Source: Victivallaceae bacterium
GTDB taxonomy: Bacteria; Verrucomicrobiota; Lentisphaeria; Victivallales; Victivallaceae
Assembly: GCA_016292515.1 (NCBI GenBank)
Contig: JAEDIJ010000003.1
Location: 49,886-113,885, forward strand
DNA: 64,000 nucleotides
Direction of reading: 5' to 3'
Shown here: piece by piece, positions 50,704 to 61,289 of the stretch
Numbering within the stretch: the stretch's first letter is position 1
Layout: each line of letters opens with the position of its first letter
Translations under genes and position numbers: made by a program
The notes under the pieces: model-generated
Databases searched by the model: none
Told to the model about the DNA's origin: nothing
What the model saw: the letters and a program-made list of their open reading frames with translations, nothing else

Positions 50704-51315
50704 TTATTTGGCGTATTTTTTGGCGATCTCGGCGGCGGCGCGGATGGTTTCGACGGGGCACTTGTTGAGCCAGGTGCCGCCGACCGCGGCGACTTCGGGG
50801 ATCTCAAGATAACTCTCGACATTCGCCGGTTTGACGCCGCCCGTCGGCATAAAGCGGATGCCGAGGTGCTTGTAGGGGGCGATCAGCGATTTGAGCATCG
50901 CCGTGCCGCCCGCCGCTTCCGCCGGGAAAAATTTGAGGAATTTGCAGCCGAGTTCCATCGCCTGCTCCGCTTCGCTCGGCGTGCAGACGCCCGGCGCGAA
51001 GTCGAAACCGCATTTGATCGCTTCCTTGACCACCGTCGGATTGAAACCCGGCGCCACCGCGAACTTTGCGCCGGCGTCAAAGGCGCGGTGCAAGTCCGCG
51101 ACGTTGAGCACCGTACCGGCACCGATGATCATATCGGGGAAACGCTTGCTCGCCTCGCGGATCACTTCCTCCGCCGCGCTCGTGCGAAACGTGATTTCCG
51201 CCGCACGCAAGCCGTTGTTGTACAAATCGGTGCAGACCGCCATTCCCTCGTCCAGAGAATTCAGCACCAGCACCGGCACGATCTTGATCTTTTCCAGTTG
51301 TTCCACGAGCGTCAT
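50704..51315 (-). CDS. eda: KDPG/KHG aldolase
   Basis: 203 residues, normal. Class I aldolase with Glu in EITFRTSAAEEVI near residue 40, GAGTVLN near 66, and the Schiff-base lysine in CKFLKFFPAEAAGG near 127-140. MPTGGV near 155 binds phosphate. First gene of the operon with the PfkB kinase; promoter 40-70 bases upstream. Confidence 0.93.
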   Translation of the reverse strand: MTLVEQLEKIKIVPVLVLNSLDEGMAVCTDLYNNGLRAAEITFRTSAAEEVIREASKRFPDMIIGAGTVLNVADLHRAFDAGAKFAVAPGFNPTVVKEAIKCGFDFAPGVCTPSEAEQAMELGCKFLKFFPAEAAGGTAMLKSLIAPYKHLGIRFMPTGGVKPANVESYLEIPEVAAVGGTWLNKCPVETIRAAAEIAKKYAK

Positions 51316-51355
51316 AATAACCTCTCCTTATATAAGTTAGGTGAAAACAATTTGT

Positions 51356-51384
51356 AATATACTGCAAATGACTGCAAAAAGCAA
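51356..51384 (-). promoter_or_regulatory. Promoter of eda-kdgK
   Basis: Minus-strand TTGCTT (51384-51379), 17 bases, TATATT (51361-51356). TTTGCAG occurs twice between the boxes, a possible regulator site. Confidence 0.6.
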
Positions 51385-51413
51385 ACCGCAACCGACGGGT
51401 TTTGCGCGGAGAT

Positions 51414-52223
51414 TCACTTTTTGAAACCGCGTTGACGCGCCGCTTCGTAGAGCAACACCGTCGTCGCCGTCGAAACGTTGAGGGAATCGATCTTGCCGAG
51501 CATCGGGATGACGACGGGCAGATCGGCCTGTGTCATCCAGAATTCGGTCAGCCCCGTCTGTTCCGCGCCGACGATGATCGCGACGCCGCAGGTAAGATCG
51601 ACGTCGGTATATGTTTTATCCGTATGCGGAGTCGCGGCGAGCGTTTTGATGTGATTTTTCCGCAGCCACGCGAGAGCTTCTTCATTGGAACATTCGGCAA
51701 GCGGCACGGAAAAGAGCGCGCCGGTGCTGGCGCGGATGGCGTTGGGGTTGTAAATGTCGGTACCGCGTTCGCACAGGATGAATCCGGTCACGTTGACGGC
51801 GTCGGCACTGCGGAGCATCGAACCGAGATTGCCCGGTTTTTCGACGGTTTCGGCGACGAGATAAAGCCCGTTGGGATCGACGGGCAAGTCTTCGAGGCGG
51901 TGTTCCTTGACACGGGCGACGGCGAGAAGTCCCTCCGGACGGTCGCGGTAGGAGACTTTTTCCAGAAGTTGCGGAGCAAGTTGCCGCACGAGAATGCCTT
52001 TTTTCGCCATCGTTTCAAGGAGCGGATATTCGTTGCTGCCGAGGAAATGCTCCGGCGAAAAATAGCATTCGAGGATGTCCATTCCGTATTCAAGACCGCG
52101 GGTCAATTCGCGATATCCTTCAAGAATGGTCAGTTTTTCGCGGTCGCGGTGACGGCGGTCGCGGAGTTTGACGAGATGTTTGACGGCGTCGTTGTGGGCG
52201 CTGGCGATGTAAGTATAATCCAT
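51414..52223 (-). CDS. TrmH/SpoU family RNA 2'-O-methyltransferase
   Basis: 269 residues. An N-terminal substrate-binding part (1-~105) precedes the SPOUT catalytic domain with the three motifs: EKPGNLGSMLRSADA near 127, GAEQTGLTEF near 217, and IPMLGKIDSLNVSTATTVLLYEA near 238-260. Methylates ribose of an rRNA or tRNA residue; the exact target cannot be told from sequence. Single-gene unit with its own promoter. Confidence 0.92.
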   Translation of the reverse strand: MDYTYIASAHNDAVKHLVKLRDRRHRDREKLTILEGYRELTRGLEYGMDILECYFSPEHFLGSNEYPLLETMAKKGILVRQLAPQLLEKVSYRDRPEGLLAVARVKEHRLEDLPVDPNGLYLVAETVEKPGNLGSMLRSADAVNVTGFILCERGTDIYNPNAIRASTGALFSVPLAECSNEEALAWLRKNHIKTLAATPHTDKTYTDVDLTCGVAIIVGAEQTGLTEFWMTQADLPVVIPMLGKIDSLNVSTATTVLLYEAARQRGFKK

Positions 52224-52266
52224 AACTGTGTCCTTTTGTCACAGGGGTTGCCAATTTGTCGCACTA

Positions 52267-52296
52267 AATATACTCCCATCAAGGCGGTTTTGTCAA
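52267..52296 (-). promoter_or_regulatory. Promoter of the SpoU methyltransferase gene
   Basis: Minus-strand TTGACA (52296-52291), 18 bases, TATATT (52272-52267). Confidence 0.6.
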
Positions 52297-52363
52297 GTGA
52301 AATCAACTGGTACGGACTATGCTTATCAAAAAGGTGAAACCAAATCAACCAGGAGGTGCTACG

Positions 52364-54940
<2,577 letters not shown>

Positions 54941-54962
54941 ACGGCGCGGTTTTTATCGCACT

Positions 54963-55000
54963 TTGATGCAACGGGAGCAAAAATGCTCCCGTTGCGTCAA
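54963..55000. terminator. Bidirectional hairpin between clpB and the Hcy-MTHFR gene
   Basis: Arms TTGATGCAACGGGAGC and GCTCCCGTTGCGTCAA (15 of 16 pairs) around AAAAAT. It lies between convergent genes and overlaps the stop of the minus-strand gene. No long T-run. The arm word GCAACGGGAGCAA resembles the end of element A (CGCAACAGGAGCAAG). Confidence 0.65.
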
Positions 55001-56823
55001 AATCCTTGACAGACTTCGATCGCCGTGTCGACTCTGCCGAGAGGGGCACTGGTTGCCACGCCGCGAACTTCGCCGCGGATCGCTTCGAGGATCAAGCGTG
55101 CGATGCGGATGCCTTCGGCGCGCTGACTTTCCTTGTCAGGGGCTTTTTCCATCGCTTTCATGATCCAGTCGGGGACGACTACGCCGGGGACTTCGTTTTT
55201 CATAAAGAGGGCGTTGCGGTAACTGGCGAAAGGCCACACCCCGGCGATGACGGGGACTTGGAAATGGGCGATCTTTTTCAAAAACGCGATCAGCACGTCG
55301 GGATCGAAAACGGGTTGGGTGATGATGAAATCCGCGCCGGACTCCACTTTTTCCGCGAGGCGGCGGTATTCTCTTTCCGGATCGATCGCGTTGGGATCGA
55401 CGCCGACGCCGCAGACGATTTCGGTTTTGACGCCGTTGCCGAGCACTTGTCCGCCGATGTCCACGCCGCGGTTGAGTTGTTTCTGCAACTTCACCAGACC
55501 GATCGAATCGACGTCGAAAACGCCGGACGAAAAGGGGTAATTCCCCAGTTTCGGCGGATCGCCGGTGATGAAAAGGATATTGCGCAGATTTTTCGCCATA
55601 CAGCCTAAAATCATCGATTGCAAACTGATGAGATTGCGGTCGCGGCAACAGCAGTGGATCACGGTTTCGATCTGCGCCTTTTCCGCGATCTCGATGCCGG
55701 TGACGATCTGCGACAAACGGCAGCTTGCCCGCGGCCCGTCCGGCAGGTTGATCGCGTCGAAGCCCGCTTCGCGCACTTTGATCGCCTTGTTGACGGTGTC
55801 GGTCAAGTCGATGCCGCGCGGCGGGATCATTTCGATGAGTTTGAGCCATTTGCCGGAAGCGAGTTTTGCGCCGAATGTGCTCTTTTGTGCGAGCGGAGTT
55901 TCTTCCAACAGTGTTGCCTGATCGACTTGGACTTCAAAGACGGCGGCGTGTTCAGTTTTCACCAGCGGCTTCAAGGAGCGTGCCAGATCGGCGATGTGTT
56001 CGGGGCCGATGCCGCAGCAGCCGCCGACGGCGCGCGCGCCGAGCGTCGTGTAGCGCAGTGCGTAGGTCGTAAAGTATTCCGGGGTCGTCATCGGCATAAA
56101 GCGGTTGTCGACACGGCGCGGCACGCCGGACGCCGGCTGAACGACGAGGGGGAGAGAGACTTTTTGGGCGGCGAGCGTTACCGCTTGAAGCGTCGCTTCC
56201 GGGCCGGTGCCGCAATTGATCCCCCACGCCGCGGGCGGAATTTCCGCCGTCTGCAACATCGCGTTGATCTCGTCGATGTCCGTCCCGTCGTCCAGTTTGC
56301 CCGTTTCATCCAGGACGAAACTCGGCATCCACGCGACGGCATCACTCTTTTTGACCGCCAGCACGACGCGCAAATCGTTTTTGGAGGAGATCGACTCAAA
56401 AAGCAGAAGATCGGCTTTGGCTTCGATCAGCGCATCCTTTTGCGCCGACAAGGCGGCAACGGCTTCGTTGAAAGGGAAATCCCCCAAGGGCCCCAGCGAA
56501 CCCGCGACGAGGATCTCCGGATTTCCCGCCGCCGCGCGCCGCGCGAGGGAAACCGCCGCGCGGTTGATCTCCGCGGTTTTTTCGGCAAGTCCGAACGCGG
56601 CGAGTTTCAGCGCATTCGCGTTGTAGGTGTCGGTCGTCAACACGTCGCAATGACTGTCGACGTAGGCTTGATGGATCGCCGTCACGTCCTTGGAATTGGT
56701 CAGGACGAGACCGTCGTAGGACGTGTTGACAAAGAAATTGCGGCGGTAGAGTTCCGAACCGAAACCGCCGTCGAAAATCAGAATTTTCTGGCGCAGTAAC
56801 TGCGTGAAGTTTTCACCGGTCAT
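54997..56823 (-). CDS. Bifunctional homocysteine S-methyltransferase / methylenetetrahydrofolate reductase
   Basis: 608 residues, like Bacillus YitJ. The N-terminal barrel (1-~290) has the zinc-type Cys motifs INCGTGPEAT near 206 and GGCCGIGPEH near 268. The C-terminal MTHFR barrel (~320-590) has KLIEMIPPRGIDL, FITGDPPKLGNYPF near 422, and PVFDPDVLIAFLKK near 500. It makes methyl-folate (the substrate of MetH) and may also methylate homocysteine itself. It complements the split MetH system at 45996-49027. A palindrome at its promoter suggests regulation. Confidence 0.93.
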   Translation of the reverse strand: MTGENFTQLLRQKILIFDGGFGSELYRRNFFVNTSYDGLVLTNSKDVTAIHQAYVDSHCDVLTTDTYNANALKLAAFGLAEKTAEINRAAVSLARRAAAGNPEILVAGSLGPLGDFPFNEAVAALSAQKDALIEAKADLLLFESISSKNDLRVVLAVKKSDAVAWMPSFVLDETGKLDDGTDIDEINAMLQTAEIPPAAWGINCGTGPEATLQAVTLAAQKVSLPLVVQPASGVPRRVDNRFMPMTTPEYFTTYALRYTTLGARAVGGCCGIGPEHIADLARSLKPLVKTEHAAVFEVQVDQATLLEETPLAQKSTFGAKLASGKWLKLIEMIPPRGIDLTDTVNKAIKVREAGFDAINLPDGPRASCRLSQIVTGIEIAEKAQIETVIHCCCRDRNLISLQSMILGCMAKNLRNILFITGDPPKLGNYPFSSGVFDVDSIGLVKLQKQLNRGVDIGGQVLGNGVKTEIVCGVGVDPNAIDPEREYRRLAEKVESGADFIITQPVFDPDVLIAFLKKIAHFQVPVIAGVWPFASYRNALFMKNEVPGVVVPDWIMKAMEKAPDKESQRAEGIRIARLILEAIRGEVRGVATSAPLGRVDTAIEVCQGF

Positions 56824-56845
56824 AATGGTATTCCTCTTTTATTAT

Positions 56846-56862
56846 TGTGGTAATATGCCACA
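56846..56862. promoter_or_regulatory. Operator-like palindrome at the Hcy-MTHFR promoter
   Basis: TGTGG-TAATATG-CCACA, perfect 5-base arms, overlapping the -10 box; about 25 bases before the start codon. Confidence 0.45.
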
Positions 56863-56880
56863 AAAGTGAAAAAAAAGCAA
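56852..56880 (-). promoter_or_regulatory. Promoter of the Hcy-MTHFR gene
   Basis: Minus-strand TTGCTT (56880-56875), 17 bases, CATATT (56857-56852). Confidence 0.5.
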
Positions 56881-56916
56881 ATCCGCGCCGTAAAAAAAGC
56901 ACTTTTTTCGCGATTT

Positions 56917-57669
56917 TCAGTGAAAGAGGAATCCCGGATGCGACAACTCCCGTGTGACGCGGCAATGGTAGAGTTTGCCGATATTTTCCGGTGTCAATAC
57001 CGTTTGCGGATTTCCGGCGGCAAAAAGCTCTCCGTCGGCGAGCAACCAGACTTCATCGGAAAATTGCACGGCGAGATCAAGATCGTGCGCAATGACCAAA
57101 ATTCCGCAATGACCGGCAAGGCGGCGCAACATCGACAGCAATTCGCGCGCCCGCGGGGGATCCTGCGCGCTGACCGGCTCGTCGAGCAAAAGGTAGTCGC
57201 TTCCCAGAGCCAAAGCCGCCGCGAGCGCGAGCCGCTGAAATTCCCCGCCGGAAAGCCACCGTGCCGCTTCCGCGGATTTTTCCGACAAGCCGACCATACG
57301 GAGCGCGCGATCTACCGCGTCGAGATCGGCTTTTTGCGCGCCGCCGAAGCGACCGAGTTTCGCGTTGCGGCCGATCAGGCAGAATTCCGCGACGGAAAAA
57401 TCGAGAGTGGGGCGGGGCGTTTGGCTCATCACGCCGATTTTCTGCGCGTATTCGCGTCGGGAAAAACGCTCCGCCGCATTTCCGTCGAGCAAAATCCCGC
57501 CTTGATGCGGCACGAGAAGCCGCGCCAATAGTTTCAACAGCGTCGTTTTGCCGGAGCCGTTTTCACCGAGGAGAAAGACGACTTTGCCCTTTCCCAGCGT
57601 CGCTGAAATGTTGTTCAAGATGATTTTTTTGCCGTAGCCGAAAGTGAGGTTTTGCGCTTGCAGACTCAT
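56917..57669 (-). CDS. ABC transporter ATPase for B12 or siderophore uptake (BtuD-like)
   Basis: 250 residues. Walker A GENGSGKTT near residues 35-43, signature LSGGEFQRLALA near 139, Walker B YLLLDEPVS near 159, and the switch His in IAHDLDLA near 193. The neighbours encode the matching permease and binding protein. The family includes BtuD, FecE and HmuV, and the sequence alone does not separate B12 from iron-siderophore; the riboswitch-like leader upstream favours B12. Confidence 0.9.
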   Translation of the reverse strand: MSLQAQNLTFGYGKKIILNNISATLGKGKVVFLLGENGSGKTTLLKLLARLLVPHQGGILLDGNAAERFSRREYAQKIGVMSQTPRPTLDFSVAEFCLIGRNAKLGRFGGAQKADLDAVDRALRMVGLSEKSAEAARWLSGGEFQRLALAAALALGSDYLLLDEPVSAQDPPRARELLSMLRRLAGHCGILVIAHDLDLAVQFSDEVWLLADGELFAAGNPQTVLTPENIGKLYHCRVTRELSHPGFLFH

Positions 57670-58589
57670 TTTTCATACCCTCCGCTGCGGTAGAGGACGA
57701 CGAGAAATAGCGCGCCGCCCAAAAGCGAAGTCACGACGCCGGGGGGAAGTTGCCGCACGGGATCGAGCAAATGTCCCAGCCGGTCGCAAAGCATCAGAAA
57801 AAGCGCGCCGCATAAAAAAGCGTCAAACGGCAGATGCCGCATCGAACTCCCCGAAATTTTCCGCACGATGTGCGGTACGACGAGCCCCACGAAACCGATG
57901 ATGCCGCAAAAACTTACCGTCAGCGCGACAAGAAGCGTCGTCATCGTGAGGAGCAACAGCCGCACACGCGTTACCGCGACGCCGAGAAAATGCGCGCCCT
58001 CGTCGCCGAATGCCATTGCATTGAGGTCGTTGGCGAAAAATTTGGCGAGGAAAAGCGTCAAAATTCCCGCTCCGGCGACCGCCGCGACGCCGCCAGGATC
58101 GATGCCCGAGAGATCGCCGAGCGTCCACCACGAGATCCCGGCAAGTTGCAACGTGTTCGCTCGCGATACGAGATAAAGCAGTATTCCGGAAAAAAGCGTC
58201 CCGGCGATGACGCCGGCAAGCAACAATTCCGTCGCGCCCCGCCGCCCGAAACGGCCGATGAAAAGGACGAGGGCAAAGGTGATGATGCCGCCCGCAAAAG
58301 CCCCGACGGGGAGCATTGCCGTCAAATTTCCCGCGCCGCACAGAATCGTCAGTGCCGCGCCGACCGCCGCGCCGCCGGAAACGCCGAGGGTGTAGGGCGT
58401 TGCCAGCGCGTTGCGGAAAATCGCCTGCGTCAAAGTGCCCGCCAGTGCCAGCGCGCCGCCGACGCAAAATGCCGCCGTCAGCCTCGTCAGCCGAAAAGTG
58501 AAAAGAGTTTCCGGCGTTCCGGCAAGACTTCCGTAAAACAAGAGCGCGATGAGCGATATCACCGTCGCGATGAAAAAAAAGCGTTTCAT
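57666..58589 (-). CDS. FecCD/BtuC family permease
   Basis: 307 residues, about 9-10 membrane helices, slightly short for the family (usually 320-340). Signatures: GGALALAGTLTQAIFRNALATPYTLGVSGGAAVGAAL near residues 44-80, GFVGLVVPHIVRKISGSSMRHLPF near 230-253. Four-base overlaps with both neighbours. Confidence 0.92.
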   Translation of the reverse strand: MKRFFFIATVISLIALLFYGSLAGTPETLFTFRLTRLTAAFCVGGALALAGTLTQAIFRNALATPYTLGVSGGAAVGAALTILCGAGNLTAMLPVGAFAGGIITFALVLFIGRFGRRGATELLLAGVIAGTLFSGILLYLVSRANTLQLAGISWWTLGDLSGIDPGGVAAVAGAGILTLFLAKFFANDLNAMAFGDEGAHFLGVAVTRVRLLLLTMTTLLVALTVSFCGIIGFVGLVVPHIVRKISGSSMRHLPFDAFLCGALFLMLCDRLGHLLDPVRQLPPGVVTSLLGGALFLVVLYRSGGYEK

Positions 58590-59383
58590 TTCAACTCCTC
58601 AAAAAGTTTTTGCAAAACATCGACCGCCTCGCACCAGCGCGGCGAGGGCCGCTGAAAAAAATCCATTCCGGCGAGGGAGATCACCCGTTTTTCCCGGACG
58701 GCGCGCAAATGACGCAACACGGCGTGGCGCGACAGATTTTCCGGCGGAAAAAGCGTGAGGATCACCTCCGGCTCCGTTTGCAGAAGATATTCGGGATCGG
58801 GGGTGAAAAATCCCTTTTCCCCTTTGAAATCAACTCCCTTTTCTCCGGCGAGATCAAGGAGATCATAGATAAAAGTTCCCTCTCCCGCAACGACAAGCGG
58901 CTGATCCCAGACGACGACGAGCGTCGGGCGGTTTTTTCGCGGTAAACTTTTCCACGCGGCGGTTTTGGCATCGACGCGCGCAATTTCCCTTTCCGCCGCG
59001 AAACGGCAGTCGAGCAAATTTCCGAGTTGCCGTACCATCGCGCGGTAATCGCCGGCGTTGTCGCACGGAAGACGCAACACTTTGATCCTGGCTCGCGCCA
59101 AAACCTTTTCGGCGGGGGCGTTGACGAGCGTATGCGTGAGGACGTAATCGGGGTGACAGAGCAGGATCTTTTCGACATCGGCGATCGCGAAATCTCCGCA
59201 GACGGGAAGATTTTTTGCCGCAATGGGGGTGTCGCACGCACTGCTTCTCCCGACGAGGCGATCGCCCGCGCCGAGGTGAAAAATCGTTTCCGTGATGGCG
59301 GGCGAAAGCGAAACGACGCGCAATGGCGCGGCGGCAGAAACGACGCATAAAAAAATCGACCAGAATATCACAGCATATTTCAT
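58586..59383 (-). CDS. Periplasmic binding protein for B12 or siderophore (BtuF-like)
   Basis: 265 residues. A signal peptide (MKYAVIFWSIFLCVVSAAA) precedes the mature LRVVSLSPAITETIFHLGAGDRLVGRSSACDTP, typical of BtuF/FecB-type proteins. Later HPDYVLTHTLVN and LAGMDFFQRPSPRWCEAVD fit the two lobes joined by a helix. First transporter gene of the operon; it overlaps the 3' end of the broken pseudopilin gene. Confidence 0.88.
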   Translation of the reverse strand: MKYAVIFWSIFLCVVSAAAPLRVVSLSPAITETIFHLGAGDRLVGRSSACDTPIAAKNLPVCGDFAIADVEKILLCHPDYVLTHTLVNAPAEKVLARARIKVLRLPCDNAGDYRAMVRQLGNLLDCRFAAEREIARVDAKTAAWKSLPRKNRPTLVVVWDQPLVVAGEGTFIYDLLDLAGEKGVDFKGEKGFFTPDPEYLLQTEPEVILTLFPPENLSRHAVLRHLRAVREKRVISLAGMDFFQRPSPRWCEAVDVLQKLFEELK

Positions 59384-60143
59384 TTTTTTTGATACCTCGG
59401 ATCGTAGGCTTCGAGATCTTCGCTCAAAAATCCGGTACGGCCGCGGGGAGTGACCGGATGAAAGATTTTGTCCGCGCTTTCAGCGTGACCATCGACGTAA
59501 ACCGCCGCCGCGCTTCCGGCGTGTCGGAAATCGACCGTGCCGTACATATTGAGTTGCCCGTAGTTGAAATCTCCCGCTTCGGGAGCACGCAGGAAACTCG
59601 TCACTTCATACTTGACGCCGTCAAGGTAGCCGCCGTCGGAATTCATCATCGTCCGCGATGGAAAATCACTTCGCCGATGACGCACCCCGGATTCGCCGGA
59701 TTGTAGAGGTCGCTCCCCAGACACTCGTTGTACCCGTAACCGGCGAAGCGCGTCGTATAACTTCTAGTGTAACCGCGCGCGTCGGGACATTGAAAAATTC
59801 TGCTTTGCGCCGCGGAAAGATCGCTCGCCGTCCCTTCGGCGAGCAATCCCGGCTTCGTCATCGCTCCGTCGGTGCCGCAGGAGGCGTCCCAGTTGCCGTT
59901 TTCGGCGATCAGCGGACAGAAAGAACCGTCGAAATGATCCTGATAGATCGTTTGCAGCACCCCGATCTGACGCAGATTGGAAAGACACTGTATCCGCGTC
60001 GAGCGCGAACGCGCCGTGCCGAGCGAAGGTATTAAAATCGACGACAGGACTCCGATGATCGCGATGACGACCAAGAGTTCGATCAAGGTGAAACGACCGC
60101 GGGAAAAAGCGTTTCCCGCCAGACGGTGAAAAAAGACCGGCAT
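59380..60143 (-). pseudogene. Type II secretion-like pseudopilin, interrupted by a one-base frameshift
   Basis: Start at 60143 (MPVFFHRLAGNAF) with AGGAG upstream. The prepilin signature RFTLIELLVVIAIIGVL lies near residues 17-33, followed by a helix with LSNLRQIG. After GCVIGEVIF (near 59664) the reading frame ends (HRGR stop), while the next frame continues PSRTMMNSDGG...FRHAGSAAAVYVDGHAESAD to 59380. The latter is the usual C-terminus of these proteins. One base seems to be missing in the TTTTCC run at about 59661-59667. Either the gene is broken or the base is a sequencing error. It is the first gene after the riboswitch-like leader and overlaps btuF. Confidence 0.8.
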
Positions 60144-60190
60144 ACTGCAACTCCTTTTGTGTGACGCGCACAAAATGCGTTTGCCCGAAG

Positions 60191-60253
60191 CCGCAGGATC
60201 CGACTTTGACGGTTGCGCGACAGCCACGGAATTTCACCGATGATTCACTGCGT
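60191..60253 (-). promoter_or_regulatory. Compact cobalamin-riboswitch-like leader
   Basis: On the minus strand the leader contains GGTGAAATTCC (60238-60228), CTGTCGCGCAAC (60223-60212) and AGTCGGATCCTGC (60205-60193), which are the conserved words of B12 riboswitch cores and their 3' end. CGCAG (60252-60248) can pair with CTGCG (60196-60192) to close the structure. The usual outer arms (with GCCACTG and GGGAAG) are absent, and only ~15 bases precede it from the predicted transcription start. The B12-type transporter genes downstream fit. About 63 bases, against roughly 200 for the normal class, so it may be divergent or degenerate. Confidence 0.55.
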
Positions 60254-60274
60254 ATCGACGACGGGCGATGATTT

Positions 60275-60303
60275 AATATAGGGGGAAGCCGGATAAAATA
60301 CAA
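60275..60303 (-). promoter_or_regulatory. Promoter of the pseudopilin-btuFCD operon
   Basis: Minus-strand TTGTAT (60303-60298), 17 bases, TATATT (60280-60275). Confidence 0.65.
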
Positions 60304-60334
60304 GCCGGAAGCGGAGAATGTTTTTCCTTTTTAT

Positions 60335-60363
60335 TTGCAATCGGGGCAAATACCCCCTATATT
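60335..60363 (+). promoter_or_regulatory. Promoter of the class II aldolase gene
   Basis: TTGCAA at 60335-60340, 17 bases, TATATT at 60358-60363. The spacer holds a small GGGG...CCCC inverted repeat. Confidence 0.7.
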
Positions 60364-60410
60364 AAAACAATGGTTTATTTTACCACAACCCAATAACGGA
60401 GGATTTTCTT

Positions 60411-61250
60411 ATGTCGCTTCAAAGAATGGACACGCTGCTCAAAGCCGCCCGCAAACAACACATCGCCCTCGGTGCTTTCGAGTGCTGGGACAGCCTCAAC
60501 GTCGAAGGCATCGCCCGCGCCGCCGCCGCGACGCATTCCCCGGTGATCTTTCAGGCGACCGCGATGGAATTCGGTTCGATCGGCGGTGCCGAAGCACTCG
60601 CCTGCATCGTCAACTACTACATCAAACGCTTTGACATCGACGCCGCGCTTCACCTCGATCACGGCGCGTCGATCGAGGAAGTCGAGGAGTGCGTCAAAGC
60701 CGGATATTCCTCGGTGATGCTCGACGCTTCGATCCATCCGTTTGAGGAAAACGTGCGTCTTTCCAAAATGGCGGCGGATATCGCCCACGCCCACAACGCC
60801 AGCTGCGAAGCTGAACTCGGCCACGTCGGCGGCGGTGACGGCGGCGTCGGCACCGAATCCGTTTTGACCGTCCCCGGCGAAGCCGCGGAATTCGTCCGCC
60901 GTACCGGCGTCGACTGTCTCGCCGTCGCCATCGGCACGGTTCACGGTGAATACAAAGGCAAACCCGAACTCAAACTCGACCGCCTCGCCGAGATCGCCGC
61001 CACCGTCGAAGAACCGCTCGTCCTTCACGGCGGAAGCGGCACCCCGATCGATCTGCTTCAAGCGGCGATCAAACTCGGCATCGCCAAGATCAACATCTGC
61101 ACGGACATCAACAAGGCGTTCCTCGCCGGCATCGAAGAAGCCCGCGCCACCAAGACGCCGAGCCTCGCCGGTTACTTCTACCGTCCCGCCGTCGCGTCGT
61201 TGCAGAAAAAGACGGAAGAACTCATCCGTCAGTTCCGCTGCGAAAAATAA
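60411..61250 (+). CDS. Class II fructose-bisphosphate / tagatose-bisphosphate aldolase
   Basis: 279 residues, as in the GatY/KbaY/FbaA-short group. Zinc-binding motifs: LHLDHGASIEEVEECVKAGYSSVMLDAS near residues 79-106 (Asp and His), the second His in AIGTVHGEYKGKP near 173-185 and the third in LVLHGGSGTP near 204-213. KINICTD near 228 binds substrate phosphate. It could serve glycolysis/gluconeogenesis, together with pckG downstream. Ends at a strong terminator. Confidence 0.93.
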   Translation: MSLQRMDTLLKAARKQHIALGAFECWDSLNVEGIARAAAATHSPVIFQATAMEFGSIGGAEALACIVNYYIKRFDIDAALHLDHGASIEEVEECVKAGYSSVMLDASIHPFEENVRLSKMAADIAHAHNASCEAELGHVGGGDGGVGTESVLTVPGEAAEFVRRTGVDCLAVAIGTVHGEYKGKPELKLDRLAEIAATVEEPLVLHGGSGTPIDLLQAAIKLGIAKINICTDINKAFLAGIEEARATKTPSLAGYFYRPAVASLQKKTEELIRQFRCEK

Positions 61251-61259
61251 AGCAAAAAG

Positions 61260-61286
61260 CTGTCGCCGAATTGGCGACAGTTTTTT
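61260..61286 (+). terminator. Intrinsic terminator of the aldolase gene
   Basis: CTGTCGCC-GAATT-GGCGACAG followed by TTTTTT, ten bases after the stop codon. Element B begins directly after it. Confidence 0.9.
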
Positions 61287-61289
61287 GCA

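Noticed and set aside
59655..59675. Programmed frameshift in the pseudopilin gene
   Set aside because: There is no slippery heptamer of the usual form and no clear stimulatory structure; a simple base loss explains it better.
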